A DNA stretch of 64,000 nucleotides from Lachnoclostridium sp. An118 (GCF_002160985.1 NZ_NFLQ01000006.1:1-64000), one strand, 5' to 3'; shown: positions 1-8,434, numbered from the stretch's first letter. Numbers and translations: made by a program. Notes: generated from the sequence alone by a model not told the origin.

Positions 1-35
1 TATTTAATTTTTCCATAACTATATTTTACACCTTT

Positions 36-71
36 TGCCGGGCTTTGTTTAGCCCGGCATTTGGTTTATTT
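36..71 (+). terminator. Intrinsic terminator of a gene upstream of the window
   Basis: A perfect 9-bp stem (TGCCGGGCT / AGCCCGGCA, loop TTGTTT) is followed by a T-rich run. It ends a transcript that enters from the left edge. Confidence 0.8.
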
Positions 72-90
72 TGGAAAAGAAAAGAGGCCA

Positions 91-112
91 TCGCACTAAT
101 CACTTAGTGCGA
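91..112. repeat. Perfect 9-bp inverted repeat upstream of the MerR promoter
   Basis: TCGCACTAA and TTAGTGCGA flank a 4-nt loop. It lies 27 bp upstream of the -35 hexamer of the MerR gene and is not followed by a T-run, so it may be an operator or a relic of a second terminator. Only the symmetry is seen; the role is inferred. Confidence 0.5.
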
Positions 113-138
113 CAGCCCCGAAATTTTTTAAAAAGACC

Positions 139-169
139 TTGTTTGTGACGCTGCGTAATAATTTATAAT
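139..169 (+). promoter_or_regulatory. Promoter of the MerR/ABC operon, 19-bp spacer
   Basis: TTGTTT (139-144) and TATAAT (164-169) are separated by 19 bp. That is the long spacer typical of promoters that MerR proteins activate by untwisting the DNA. An alternative -35, TTGTGA at 143, would give a 15-bp spacer. Autoregulation by the downstream MerR protein is inferred. Confidence 0.6.
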
Positions 170-191
170 AGGTGTCAGGAGGTGGAAGATC

Positions 192-992
192 ATGGCAAGA
201 TACAGGGCAATCCCGCAAGGGTTTATGACTGTTGGCCAAGTTGCAAAGAAAATGGGCGTTACCGTCCGTACTCTGCAATACTATGATAAGGAAGGACTGC
301 TTTCCCCATCGGCAGAGAGCGAAGGTGGACGCAGGCTTTATACTGATAAGGACCTGGTCAAGCTCCATCAGATCATATCCTTGAAATCACTGGGATTTTC
401 TCTGGACGATATAAAGGGGCGGCTGATTTCTTTGGAAACACCGGCTGATGTTGCAAATGCCCTTACAGAGCAGGCAGAGGATATACGCCAGAAAATAGGC
501 CGGCTCCAGGCTTCTCTGTCAGCAATAGAACAGCTGAAAACAGAGGTGTTGCAAATGCAGACGGTCAACTTTAAGAAGTATGCGGATATTATAGTCAATC
601 TGCAAATGGAGAACGACTCTTATTATCTCATCAAGCGTTTTGACGACGATACGCTGGACCACATACGCAGACAATTTGATAAAGAAAGCGGCCTGGATTT
701 CATGGACAGATTTAACCGCCTGAGTGACGAGATCGTACAGCTTCAAGAAGAAAATGTACCGCCTGAGAGTGAAAAATGCCAGCAGGTTGTAAAAGAATAC
801 TGGGGCCTCATTGTGGAGTTTACAAATGGTGATATGAGCATGCTCCCGAAATTGATGGAGGTCGGCAGCATCGATACAGCCACAAACGCCTGGGAAGAAA
901 GGCAAAAAATCGTAAACGATTATTTAGAGCCGGCTTTGCAGGTCTATTTCTCAAGACTTGGAACCAATCCCTTTGAGGAGGTGGAATCGTGA
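192..992 (+). CDS. MerR family regulator with TipAS-like effector domain
   Basis: A 266-residue transcription regulator. Residues 12-80 form the winged helix-turn-helix of the MerR family (VGQVAKKMGVTVRTLQYYDK), followed by a coiled-coil dimerisation stretch around 90-135. Residues 145-260 resemble the TipAS drug-binding fold (tryptophan plus FTNGD pattern near residue 215). AGGAGGTG sits 7 bp before the ATG. It overlaps the next gene by GTGA, so regulator, ATPase and permease form one operon. The long-spacer promoter upstream fits MerR-type self-activation. Inference: it senses a small hydrophobic compound or antibiotic and induces the exporter. The ligand cannot be told from sequence. Confidence 0.88.
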   Translation: MARYRAIPQGFMTVGQVAKKMGVTVRTLQYYDKEGLLSPSAESEGGRRLYTDKDLVKLHQIISLKSLGFSLDDIKGRLISLETPADVANALTEQAEDIRQKIGRLQASLSAIEQLKTEVLQMQTVNFKKYADIIVNLQMENDSYYLIKRFDDDTLDHIRRQFDKESGLDFMDRFNRLSDEIVQLQEENVPPESEKCQQVVKEYWGLIVEFTNGDMSMLPKLMEVGSIDTATNAWEERQKIVNDYLEPALQVYFSRLGTNPFEEVES

Positions 993-1801
993 AAGATGCA
1001 ATACAGGTCCGCGGATTAACGAAAAGCTACGGCAGCCATATGGTCCTTAAAGGTCTCGATATTCAGATTGAAAAAGGAGAGATTTTTGCTCTCCTCGGCG
1101 TAAACGGGGCAGGGAAAACGACTGCACTTGAATGTATCGAAGGCCTGCGGAGCTATGACAGCGGCGCGGTCACTATAAACGGGAAAACGGGCATCCAGCT
1201 GCAGTCATCCTCCCTGCCGGCCCACATCAGGCCGATGGAGGCTGTCAAGCTGTTTGCGAAATGGAATAGAACAAAAATCGACCAGGCCATGCTTGACGGT
1301 CTTGGCATCCAGCAGATGGAAAAGAAGCAGTACCTGCAATTATCCACAGGGCAGAAAAGGCGGTTACATCTGGCCCTTGCCCTTGTCGGCGACCCTGATG
1401 TCATTTTCCTCGATGAGCCAACCGCGGGGCTTGACGTGGAGGGAAGACTGTCGCTCCACGAACAGATCCGAAATCTCAGGGCACGCGGAAAAACAATCGT
1501 TCTTGCAAGCCACGATATGGCGGAGGTAGAAACCTTATGTGACCGCATTGCCATCTTGAACAATGGAACGATCGTCTTTTGCGGCACAGCTTCGGAGCTG
1601 ACCGATAAGGTGGGAAGAAAATATTTTATCCATATCAGGACGCAGCAGGGAGAAAATATTTTTGAGACTGACAATATCGAAGACACTCTGATCACCCTGC
1701 TGGGTGGATTAAAGCAGAAAAAAATCCATGTATCGGATATCAAAGTGGATCGTGGCACGCTGGAACAGCATTTTATCGAACTGGCAAGGAGGGACGCTTA
1801 A
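989..1801 (+). CDS. ABC transporter ATP-binding protein
   Basis: A 270-residue nucleotide-binding subunit. Walker A is GVNGAGKT at residues 37-44, the signature loop is LSTGQ near 117, Walker B is VIFLDEP near 137, and the switch histidine is in ASHD near 171. The C-terminal 70 residues are the variable tail seen in CcmA/drug-export type ABC-2 ATPases. The start is GTG at 989, which overlaps the MerR stop and has GAGGAGGTGG ahead of it. It pairs with the membrane subunit that begins one base after its stop. An export role is inferred from the ABC-2 type partner and the MerR regulator. Confidence 0.92.
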   Translation: MKDAIQVRGLTKSYGSHMVLKGLDIQIEKGEIFALLGVNGAGKTTALECIEGLRSYDSGAVTINGKTGIQLQSSSLPAHIRPMEAVKLFAKWNRTKIDQAMLDGLGIQQMEKKQYLQLSTGQKRRLHLALALVGDPDVIFLDEPTAGLDVEGRLSLHEQIRNLRARGKTIVLASHDMAEVETLCDRIAILNNGTIVFCGTASELTDKVGRKYFIHIRTQQGENIFETDNIEDTLITLLGGLKQKKIHVSDIKVDRGTLEQHFIELARRDA

Positions 1802-2512
1802 ATGAACGGCTTTTTATATGGCGCGGCATTACAGTGGAAACTGGATATACGCAGCAGATCTTTGTTGGTAACCTGCTATATCGTCCCGCTTATTTTCTTT
1901 CTGCTGATGGGCGGCATTTTTACTTCTGTCATGCCTGAAATGAGAGGCACACTGATACAGTCGATGATCGTGATGAGCGTTTCCATGGGGGCGTTTATCG
2001 GGGTGCCGCCATCACTGGCAGAAACTTACGGGAGTGATGTGAAAAAGGTTTATAAGGCAAATGGAGTACCTCTGTATTTGGGCCTTGTCACAATGTTTCT
2101 ATCTGCATTTGTACACTTGATGCTCAGCTGTGCCATTATCTTACTGCTTGCCCCCATACTGTTTGAGGCGTCTTTGCCGGAACAGCTTCTGTCTTTCTTT
2201 CCTGCCCTTGCCATATACATCATCGTGTCGCTGGGTATTGGAAGTGTGTTGGGACTGGCCGTAAAAAACCAGGCGAAGCTGACGATGACAGCGCAGCTTG
2301 TGTTTTTGCCATCCATCATGCTCTCGGGGATCATGTTCCCTGCCGACCTGTTGCCCGGCTTTCTCAAAGCTATAGGGCGCATCTTTCCCGCTTCCTGGGG
2401 ATACCGCTTGATGCTGGACCATGGAATCTGCCTTGAAAATCTGTGGTATCTCATTCTTGTGTTCTGTGCGGCGTCGGCCCTGTGTGCGGTACTTCTGAAA
2501 GAGTTGTATTAA
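1802..2512 (+). CDS. ABC-2 type transporter permease
   Basis: A 236-residue membrane protein with about six hydrophobic segments (first near residues 22-42, last near 215-232). The layout, with a short cytoplasmic N-terminus and a LSGIMFPADLLPG motif before the last pair of helices, is that of ABC-2 drug/antibiotic exporter permeases. The ATG directly follows the TAA of the ATPase gene, so translation is coupled. With one ATPase and one permease gene the functional pump would be a homodimer of each. The substrate is unknown. Confidence 0.88.
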   Translation: MNGFLYGAALQWKLDIRSRSLLVTCYIVPLIFFLLMGGIFTSVMPEMRGTLIQSMIVMSVSMGAFIGVPPSLAETYGSDVKKVYKANGVPLYLGLVTMFLSAFVHLMLSCAIILLLAPILFEASLPEQLLSFFPALAIYIIVSLGIGSVLGLAVKNQAKLTMTAQLVFLPSIMLSGIMFPADLLPGFLKAIGRIFPASWGYRLMLDHGICLENLWYLILVFCAASALCAVLLKELY

Positions 2513-2527
2513 ACGGAGTATGAGATA

Positions 2528-2556
2528 TTGTGTTTTTAATAGTCTGAGCGTATAAT
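2528..2556 (+). promoter_or_regulatory. Sigma-A type promoter
   Basis: TTGTGT, a 17-bp spacer and a consensus TATAAT, about 60 bp upstream of the next start codon. It separates the unknown membrane protein/SUFU pair from the ABC operon. Confidence 0.65.
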
Positions 2557-2619
2557 GAAGACATAAAATATGCTTGGCCGTATGATGGAGAGCCGCACCA
2601 CAAGAGAGGGCGCCGAAAA

Positions 2620-3321
2620 ATGAAGGTTACAGGAACAAAATGCTACGTACAGATCGAGGATGATGCCGGGAATATCGCAAGATTTGACGGGGAGGTCTGC
2701 TTGGGAGAATTTTGCGCGTTGGCTGACTCGGTTGAATGGGTCCGGCACAGTGGTGAGGCGACAGAGCAGGACAGGATCGACCTGATCTATCAGGCAACCC
2801 GATATGGGAAGGACACCGGCACCAGGATACTCTTTTTCAGCTCTGATGGCCAGGTGATGTTTGAAGACGAGCTTGGGCTGAAAACGGAAGTGTACTGCTC
2901 CAAAACGTACCTGGTCATTGTGGCCGTGGCCGTCGTGTCCCTGCTTTTTCCCACTCTGCTCATAGCTGCGCTGGATGTGGCAAGTCTGAGATTTACCACA
3001 GGGATGGGGATTGTGACCATTCTGCTGGCCAGTCCGTTCCTTGTCTGGGCCTTCCGGATATGCAGATTCCGGATCACGGCCGAGGGGGATGTCGTAACTG
3101 TCAGACCTGCGGCCGGAAGGATCCGGCGGTTTCCCGCGTCCGACATAACAAGGGTTGTCCGGAGGGTCAAGATGGATTCCGGCTGGGAGATGATACAAAG
3201 GGTCAGGTTTTATACAGGGGGTAAGCGTGTGTCGCTAGGTCAGAGCATGACAGGCATTGAGGATATGGACGCATATCTCATGCGGCATGTTGACGCAGAA
3301 AAGATCACTACCAGGAAATGA
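2620..3321 (+). CDS. Unknown membrane protein with soluble domains on both sides of a two-helix hairpin
   Basis: A 233-residue protein I do not recognise with certainty. Residues 1-88 are soluble and polar. Residues about 92-118 and 124-146 are hydrophobic and look like a helical hairpin. The C-terminal part (148-225) is beta-rich, in the style of bacterial PH-like domains that follow two membrane helices (RITAEGDVVTV, then RRFPASDITRV, then RVRFYTGGKRVSL). The topology places both soluble parts on the same side. It is 15 bp upstream of the SUFU gene and probably co-transcribed with it. The PH-like reading is inference. Confidence 0.7.
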   Translation: MKVTGTKCYVQIEDDAGNIARFDGEVCLGEFCALADSVEWVRHSGEATEQDRIDLIYQATRYGKDTGTRILFFSSDGQVMFEDELGLKTEVYCSKTYLVIVAVAVVSLLFPTLLIAALDVASLRFTTGMGIVTILLASPFLVWAFRICRFRITAEGDVVTVRPAAGRIRRFPASDITRVVRRVKMDSGWEMIQRVRFYTGGKRVSLGQSMTGIEDMDAYLMRHVDAEKITTRK

Positions 3322-3336
3322 GGGAGGTGCTGCAAA

Positions 3337-3996
3337 ATGACGAGAGAGGAATATGTGGAGAGAATGGAGAGGGAGGATGACTGGGCCCCTGGCTGGGATG
3401 CCATCGACAGAGAGTTTGACCGGCTGTACCCCGGACAGGAGCCTGCCCACTACGGTACAAATATCCACGCAAGAGCAATTTTCGGAGGCGATAACTATCT
3501 TGACGGATATTCTGTTTATCAATCGCAGAAGGGCTATCAGCATATAGTCACATACGGAATGAGTGAGCTCTACGCAAATGAAGAGGCCCTTGGAGAGGAG
3601 TACAGCAGATGGGGCTATGAGATGACGATAAAGCTGAAAGAAAACAGCGCGGAGGATTGCCTGTGGGCACTGGATATGCTGTCAAATCTTGCGCGGTATA
3701 CATACACGACCGAAAGATTTTTTGAAGCGGGCGAATGCGTGCCCGGAAACGGAACTCCTCTCCACGTGGGGACAGATTCGCTCATAACGGCACTTCTGAT
3801 CGTGAACGATACCTCTGCCCAGACGCTGGACACACTCCACGGCAAAGTGGAATTTATCCAGCTCGTGGGGATAACGGAGTCAGAGCTGGATGCGATCAGA
3901 GAAGACAGCAGTCATATTTCTCTTCTGATAGAAAAAATGAAGAAGGACAACCCGGAGCTGATAACAGATATGAAGAGAAAAACGTCTTATTTATAG
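3337..3996 (+). CDS. Suppressor of fused (SUFU) domain protein
   Basis: A 219-residue cytoplasmic protein of the bacterial SUFU family. The characteristic block is seen at residues 48-95: FGGDNYLDGYSVYQS, then HIVTYGMSELYANE, then EYSRWGYEMTIKL. Later pieces (LLIVNDT, FIQLVGITESELDAI) also fit the fold. GGGAGGTG lies 8 bp before the ATG. In bacteria, SUFU-domain proteins are often found as immunity proteins or as lone relatives of polymorphic-toxin immunity genes. No toxin is adjacent, only an unknown membrane protein, so the role here is open. Confidence 0.85.
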   Translation: MTREEYVERMEREDDWAPGWDAIDREFDRLYPGQEPAHYGTNIHARAIFGGDNYLDGYSVYQSQKGYQHIVTYGMSELYANEEALGEEYSRWGYEMTIKLKENSAEDCLWALDMLSNLARYTYTTERFFEAGECVPGNGTPLHVGTDSLITALLIVNDTSAQTLDTLHGKVEFIQLVGITESELDAIREDSSHISLLIEKMKKDNPELITDMKRKTSYL

Positions 3997-4078
3997 TGTC
4001 TGCTTTTGACCGGGGCAGTCTGTCTTTAGTTCATGCGGGATATCGTGATACATCCCCGGCTTTCTTATGATAAAATCT

Positions 4079-4102
4079 ACGAACAGGGACAAAATTGTTC
4101 GT
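4079..4102. promoter_or_regulatory. Inverted repeat (possible operator) upstream of the LuxR-type gene
   Basis: ACGAACA and TGTTCGT are separated by 10 bp, just downstream of a -10-like TATGAT (4066-4071) and 18 bp before the start codon. The half-site spacing differs from the SOS box near lexA. A regulator binding here would block elongation or initiation. Autoregulation is inferred. Confidence 0.4.
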
Positions 4103-4119
4103 AATAAAGGAGATACAAA

Positions 4120-5220
4120 ATGGAGGATAGGACGGTGTGCGAAGCTGCAAAAGAGGGGAGGTGTCTGTGCGCCTCATCCAAAGACCTTGTGCGGAGGGAA
4201 GACTTGACGGGACAAGCAGAACAGGCATTTCCAAATCTTATGCCATTGATGAACACAGCCTTTGTGCCGGGCAAGTGCCTGGAATATATCCGAGGGATGA
4301 AAAAGGGACCGAAAAAGGATATTGCATTTGCGGAATATCACTATTTCAGCGGGCATCCGCGTGAAGCCGCGCAGGAGACAGAGATGTATCTGACCTGTGG
4401 GGACCCGGAGCTCCGCCTCTCTGCCTGCCTGATCTACGCATATTCCAATCTGTCTGTCGGGCAGATACAGCGTGCCCGATATGGGCTGGAAGAGATAAAG
4501 GACACACTGAAAGCGGATACAGAGAGAACTCCTCATGCCAGGTCGATCGAAGGGTTTATTTCAGCGGCAGCGGCAGTCCTGCTTCATCTTCCGCTGCCGG
4601 AGGAGCTGCCGGACACGCGGGAGTTCATGCCTCTGCTTCCTGCAGGACTGAGGGCGTTTGCGCTGTATGTGCAGGCGCACTATCTCTATCTCCAGAAAAA
4701 ATATGAACACAGTATCGGCATCATAGAAGCGGCACTGACTATGGGCGGGGAGCAATATCCGATCCCGGCCATCTATCTTCATCTGGCGGCTGTCATGGAC
4801 CATATGAGCCTAAAGCAGCCCGATAAAGCAGAAGAACACCTGTTAGCCGCATGGGAGCTGGCGCGTCCGGATGACCTGATCGAAGGCTTTGGTGAGCACC
4901 ACGGACTGCTGGGCGGAATGCTGGAGGCAGTAGTCAAGCAGAGGTGGCCGGAGGATTTTAAGCGTATCATCGCGATCACCTATGGATTTTCCTCCGGATG
5001 GAGAAAGATACATAATCCGGAGACAGGGCACGATGTGGCTGACAACCTGACCACGACTGAGTTTGCGACAGCCATGCTGGCGGCGCGGGGCTGGACGAAT
5101 CCCGAGATCGGGGAGCATATGAATATTTCCGTAAATACAGTGAAGCATCACATCTCCCAGGCTATGAAGAAGTTACATATCGAGAGCAGAAAAGATCTAA
5201 AAAAATACATGCTCAAATAA
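4120..5220 (+). CDS. LuxR-family transcriptional regulator with helical-repeat sensor region
   Basis: A 366-residue regulator. The C-terminal 65 residues are a LuxR/NarL helix-turn-helix (TTEFATAMLAARGWTNPEIG, then NISVNTVKHHISQAMKKL). The rest is alpha-helical with TPR-like pairs (for example QKKYEHSIGIIEAAL, PDKAEEHLLAAWELA), as in the C-terminal half of MalT-type regulators but without the ATPase domain. AAAGGAG precedes the ATG. A strong terminator closes it, so it is monocistronic. The next gene encodes a surface protein, a possible target. That link is position only. Confidence 0.82.
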   Translation: MEDRTVCEAAKEGRCLCASSKDLVRREDLTGQAEQAFPNLMPLMNTAFVPGKCLEYIRGMKKGPKKDIAFAEYHYFSGHPREAAQETEMYLTCGDPELRLSACLIYAYSNLSVGQIQRARYGLEEIKDTLKADTERTPHARSIEGFISAAAAVLLHLPLPEELPDTREFMPLLPAGLRAFALYVQAHYLYLQKKYEHSIGIIEAALTMGGEQYPIPAIYLHLAAVMDHMSLKQPDKAEEHLLAAWELARPDDLIEGFGEHHGLLGGMLEAVVKQRWPEDFKRIIAITYGFSSGWRKIHNPETGHDVADNLTTTEFATAMLAARGWTNPEIGEHMNISVNTVKHHISQAMKKLHIESRKDLKKYMLK

Positions 5221-5237
5221 AAAGAAAGCTTACAGTA

Positions 5238-5291
5238 ACAGGGCTATTACCCATTTTGAGGTGAAAAACGGGTAATAGCCCTGTACTTTTT
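5238..5291 (+). terminator. Intrinsic terminator after the LuxR-type gene
   Basis: A perfect 15-bp stem (5238-5252 with 5270-5284) with a 17-nt loop and a T-run. This is one of the strongest terminators in the window. Confidence 0.9.
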
Positions 5292-5341
5292 AAAATGGTA
5301 AAATCAGACATAGACAGAGGGCATCTTAAGGAGGAATGATC

Positions 5342-7222
5342 ATGAGATTAAAATTATTCAAGAGGGTATCCGCAGCGCTGCTGTCGCTGGTGCTGTTGGC
5401 CGGACTGATGCCGGCGGAAGCCTTTGCAGCTGGCAGTGTTCCTGACACCGTATGGACGGACTATGCCGCAGCAGACTTTGCAGGCGGCACAGGGACGGAA
5501 GCGGATCCTTATCAGATCGCTACTGCGGAGCAGTTAGCTAAGCTGTCAAAAGATGTAAGCGAAGGAAACCACTACCAGGGAACGTTTTTTGAACTTACCG
5601 GAAACATCGATCTGAGCAGTCATCGCTGGATCCCCATAGGCATTCATAAATGGGAATTAAGTGGAGCATCTACCTACAGTTGGTTTGAGGGATTTGTCGA
5701 TGGGAACAATCAGACGATCAGCGGTCTTATTGTGGATGAGAGAACAGATAAAAATGCCGCCGGTTTCTTTGGAGATATCCGGAATGTCAGAGGAGGTACC
5801 GTGGGCGCGAAAAATCTGATCATTTCAGATGCCAGCATCTATGCCGATGAAGACGGACTTATGGAATTAAGGGCAGGCATTCTTGCAGGATATGCTCTGG
5901 CCAATTCGGGTCAGCAGATTGTATTTGAAAACATAACCGTTTCCGGTGATATTGAGATAGAAAGTACCGATGGCTTTAACAATGTTGGCGGAATGATCGG
6001 ATACGGCGACGGAGTAAAAGCAACAGACTGTAAAGCGGAACATATTTCTATTGCAGGAGCCAGCAACAGCGGCGGATTCATAGGCAACAGCGGTGACTCT
6101 GTCTTTGAAAACTGTGAGGCATCCGGAACGGTTTCCGGCTTGTGGGCGCTGGGAGGCTTTGTCGGATATACTACGGCAGCAGACTATTCAGAAGCTACAC
6201 AGTCCGTTTATAAGCATTGTGCCGCAGATGTGGATATTACAGGCTCTGACTGGAACCTGGGCGGCTTTGCCGGTTACGCAGAGTACGGGAAATTTGATAA
6301 CTGTGTTGCTTTCGGAAATGTATCCAGTACTGTCGATGGCTGGAAGCCGAATATCGGCGGATTTATCGGGGAAAGTGACAATGCCGAGGCCAGCAGCAGC
6401 CATGCGGCGGGTGAGGTGATCTCCGCCTCCTCAGATTTTAAAGCCGGCGGCTTTGTGGGCAATTATGTGGGCGGCACATTTGCAGAATGTTCCTTTAACA
6501 GTGAGAAGAACAGCGGTCTGACCGCCGCCGGCATAGGCGCCATTTCATCCGGTGTGGAAGGCGGCAGCACGAATGAGGTACTGGTCAACATCTGTGAGGA
6601 TTACTACGGCGATCACAAGTATAGTTCCGATTGGACGATAGATACGGCGGCTGCCTGCACAACAGAGGGGAGCAAATCCCAGCACTGTGAGCGCTGCGAT
6701 ACCAAAGGCAATATCACGGTCATTCCGGCAACAGGCCACACTATGCAGAAGACCGACAAGGTGGAGGCTGCCTGCACGACACCGGGCAAGGAGGCCTACT
6801 ACACCTGCAGAGTCTGCGGGAAGCATTTCGAGGACGAAGCCGGTACAGTGGAAATTGCGGACCTTGACGAATATGGAAATATCCCTGCGACCGGTCATAA
6901 AGCTGGGACAGAATGGAAATCAGACGGAACCGGCCACTGGAAGGAATGCGTATATTGCGGAGACAAAATGAATGAGGCCGCCCACACCTACAAATGGGTG
7001 ACGGATAAAGAAGCGACAGCGTCCCAGGATGGTTCCAAATATGAAGAGTGTTCGGTATGCGGCTATGCAAAGGCTGCGGTGAAAATCCCTGCAGCGGGGG
7101 CGTCAGACATCCCGCGGACCGGTGATGTCAGCAATATCGCCCTTTGGCTCATGGCTTTGCTGGCAGCCAGCACAGCGCTGACCAGCGCTGCCCTTTACAG
7201 CCGAAAGAAAAAAATAAAGTAA
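5342..7222 (+). CDS. Sortase-type surface protein with GLUG-like repeats and CxxC modules
   Basis: A 626-residue secreted protein. An N-terminal signal peptide ends near AEAFAAG. Residues about 45-395 are a repeated GGFIG/GGFVG plus 'C-A-x-G-x-V' pattern, typical of GLUG-type right-handed beta-helices. Residues 420-590 carry cysteine-pair modules (CERCD, CRVCGKHF, CVYCGDK, CSVCGY) common in Clostridia surface proteins. The end is IPRTGD, a hydrophobic helix and RKKKIK, a cell-wall sorting signal. ATG 5342 is chosen because AAGGAGG lies 7 bp ahead; ATG 5336 would be only 1 bp away. No sortase gene is in the window. A role in adhesion is plausible but not shown. Confidence 0.88.
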   Translation: MRLKLFKRVSAALLSLVLLAGLMPAEAFAAGSVPDTVWTDYAAADFAGGTGTEADPYQIATAEQLAKLSKDVSEGNHYQGTFFELTGNIDLSSHRWIPIGIHKWELSGASTYSWFEGFVDGNNQTISGLIVDERTDKNAAGFFGDIRNVRGGTVGAKNLIISDASIYADEDGLMELRAGILAGYALANSGQQIVFENITVSGDIEIESTDGFNNVGGMIGYGDGVKATDCKAEHISIAGASNSGGFIGNSGDSVFENCEASGTVSGLWALGGFVGYTTAADYSEATQSVYKHCAADVDITGSDWNLGGFAGYAEYGKFDNCVAFGNVSSTVDGWKPNIGGFIGESDNAEASSSHAAGEVISASSDFKAGGFVGNYVGGTFAECSFNSEKNSGLTAAGIGAISSGVEGGSTNEVLVNICEDYYGDHKYSSDWTIDTAAACTTEGSKSQHCERCDTKGNITVIPATGHTMQKTDKVEAACTTPGKEAYYTCRVCGKHFEDEAGTVEIADLDEYGNIPATGHKAGTEWKSDGTGHWKECVYCGDKMNEAAHTYKWVTDKEATASQDGSKYEECSVCGYAKAAVKIPAAGASDIPRTGDVSNIALWLMALLAASTALTSAALYSRKKKIK

Positions 7223-7235
7223 ACAATTTATAACA

Positions 7236-7276
7236 TGCGCCTTGGGGGATAAAAAGCCACAGGGCGCAGCTTTTTT
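7236..7276 (+). terminator. Intrinsic terminator of the surface-protein gene
   Basis: TGCGCCTTG pairs with CAGGGCGCA (one wobble) around a 15-nt loop, followed by GC and six T. Confidence 0.85.
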
Positions 7277-7352
7277 ATGCGGGCTAAACTCGCATTTAAC
7301 GATCTGATCCTCAAAAACCATAGACTTTTCAAGGCCGCACGCCTGTTTTTCG

Positions 7353-7886
7353 TTCAAAATGGTGCTTGTTCCGATCCGCCCTTCTGTCCACTCTGCATCG
7401 GGTCGCAGTAATAAATGCTGGAACGCTGTATTCCGTTCACGCAAGGAAGAGCTTTTCTTTGGTGAAAAACAAGGTCAGCAGGGTTTTTTTGGATTCCCTG
7501 GAAGAATGGACCGTATCCATTTGGACATAGTCCGTGAGGGAAAGGGAACAGAAGTCGCAATAGGATCGGTTGGCAAAGACTGCCCTGTCCGTGATCTGTA
7601 TTTTATGGCACTTTCTTGGCTTGAAATGGACTTTCCGCTTCAGATTTATGTTCCTTGCCGTAAAGAGTCCCTGGTCGGTCAGAGGGGAAATGATCTGGTC
7701 CTTTTGGCGAAGCTCTTGTTTGGTCATGTTGATCCCTGTTCTGGGATCCCGGAGTTTTTCCCGGTATTTCCTGTCAGCGAACCTGGCAATATCCTTAAAG
7801 GAAGAGCCCTTATTTAGTTCGTTTTCGATATAGATACGGTTTTCAAGGGTAAGCTGTTTTTGGTTACCAGGAATATATTTACTCAT
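7353..7886 (-). pseudogene. IS30-family transposase remnant with three internal deletions
   Basis: Reading on the minus strand, the first frame (149 codons from 7886) starts like an intact IS30-type transposase (YIPGNQKQLTLENRIYIENE, then FKDIARF). It then jumps straight to later parts: RKYREKLRDPRTGIN, QGLFTARN, and HFKPRKCHK through MDTVHSSRESKKTLLT to KEKLFLA. After a frame change the distal piece NGIQRSSIYYCDPMQSGQKG appears (about 7437-7354) and then stops. From family knowledge these blocks are normally separated by tens of residues, so at least three deletions and one frameshift have occurred. The catalytic DDE set is incomplete. It cannot transpose by itself. The span 7277-7352 shows only more degraded element sequence. 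Confidence 0.8.
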
Positions 7887-7944
7887 GATGAGCCTCCTTC
7901 TACTGCTGTCAGAAGGAGAGATTTTTATGCGGACAATAAAGAAA

Positions 7945-7973
7945 ATGACAGGGAAATGATGGGATGGTATAAT
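7945..7973 (+). promoter_or_regulatory. Promoter for the small exported protein gene
   Basis: ATGACA, a 17-bp spacer and TATAAT. Transcription would start near 7980, about 65 bp before the start codon. Confidence 0.6.
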
Positions 7974-8044
7974 AGGAGAGGATGGTCAGATACTTTGAGG
8001 CATACCACTCCGGATAAGATCATTGTGAAGAAAGGGAAATGACT

Positions 8045-8419
8045 ATGAAAGAGAAGAAAGTGCCCGTTTTTGTCTGCGTCATATGCAGTCTGCTTGCGTC
8101 GGTACTGTTTTTAGGTATTGGATATTTTAAGGGATTGTCCGCATCCGGCGGCCAGACATTCTATGCGACGATCGCGGATCTGGGAGACAGTTATATGACT
8201 GTCAGGGGAATAGAGGAAAATGATATCAATTTCAGGGGAGACTTCCGTTTGAGCGTGGATGAAGACACAGAAATCATGTGGAGACACACTGACATAGGTC
8301 TGGAGGACCTGGAGCCGGGGGACCGCATCTCGGTGACCTTCAAAGGCGGGGTGGAAGAAACAAGTCCGGCAGGGCTGGAGGATGTTACACAGATCCTGCT
8401 GCTGGAGGATGAACTGTAA
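8045..8419 (+). CDS. Small membrane-anchored extracytoplasmic protein of unknown function
   Basis: A 124-residue protein. Residues 6-26 form one hydrophobic N-terminal segment (signal anchor), and the rest is a beta-rich extracellular domain. The text YATIADLGDSYMTVRG, then LEPGDRISVTFKG, resembles small OB-like DUF3221-type domains, an inference. ATG 8045 is preferred over 8039 because AAAGGG is then 8 bp away rather than 2. It is followed 15 bp later by the nucleotidyltransferase gene, so the two may be co-transcribed. Confidence 0.65.
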   Translation: MKEKKVPVFVCVICSLLASVLFLGIGYFKGLSASGGQTFYATIADLGDSYMTVRGIEENDINFRGDFRLSVDEDTEIMWRHTDIGLEDLEPGDRISVTFKGGVEETSPAGLEDVTQILLLEDEL

Positions 8420-8434
8420 GTGGGGAAAGAGCAT

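Noticed and set aside
7860-8042. A 60-codon plus-strand frame upstream of the small exported protein
   Set aside because: It spans the transposase start region and the promoter at 7945. It has no family and no ribosome site.
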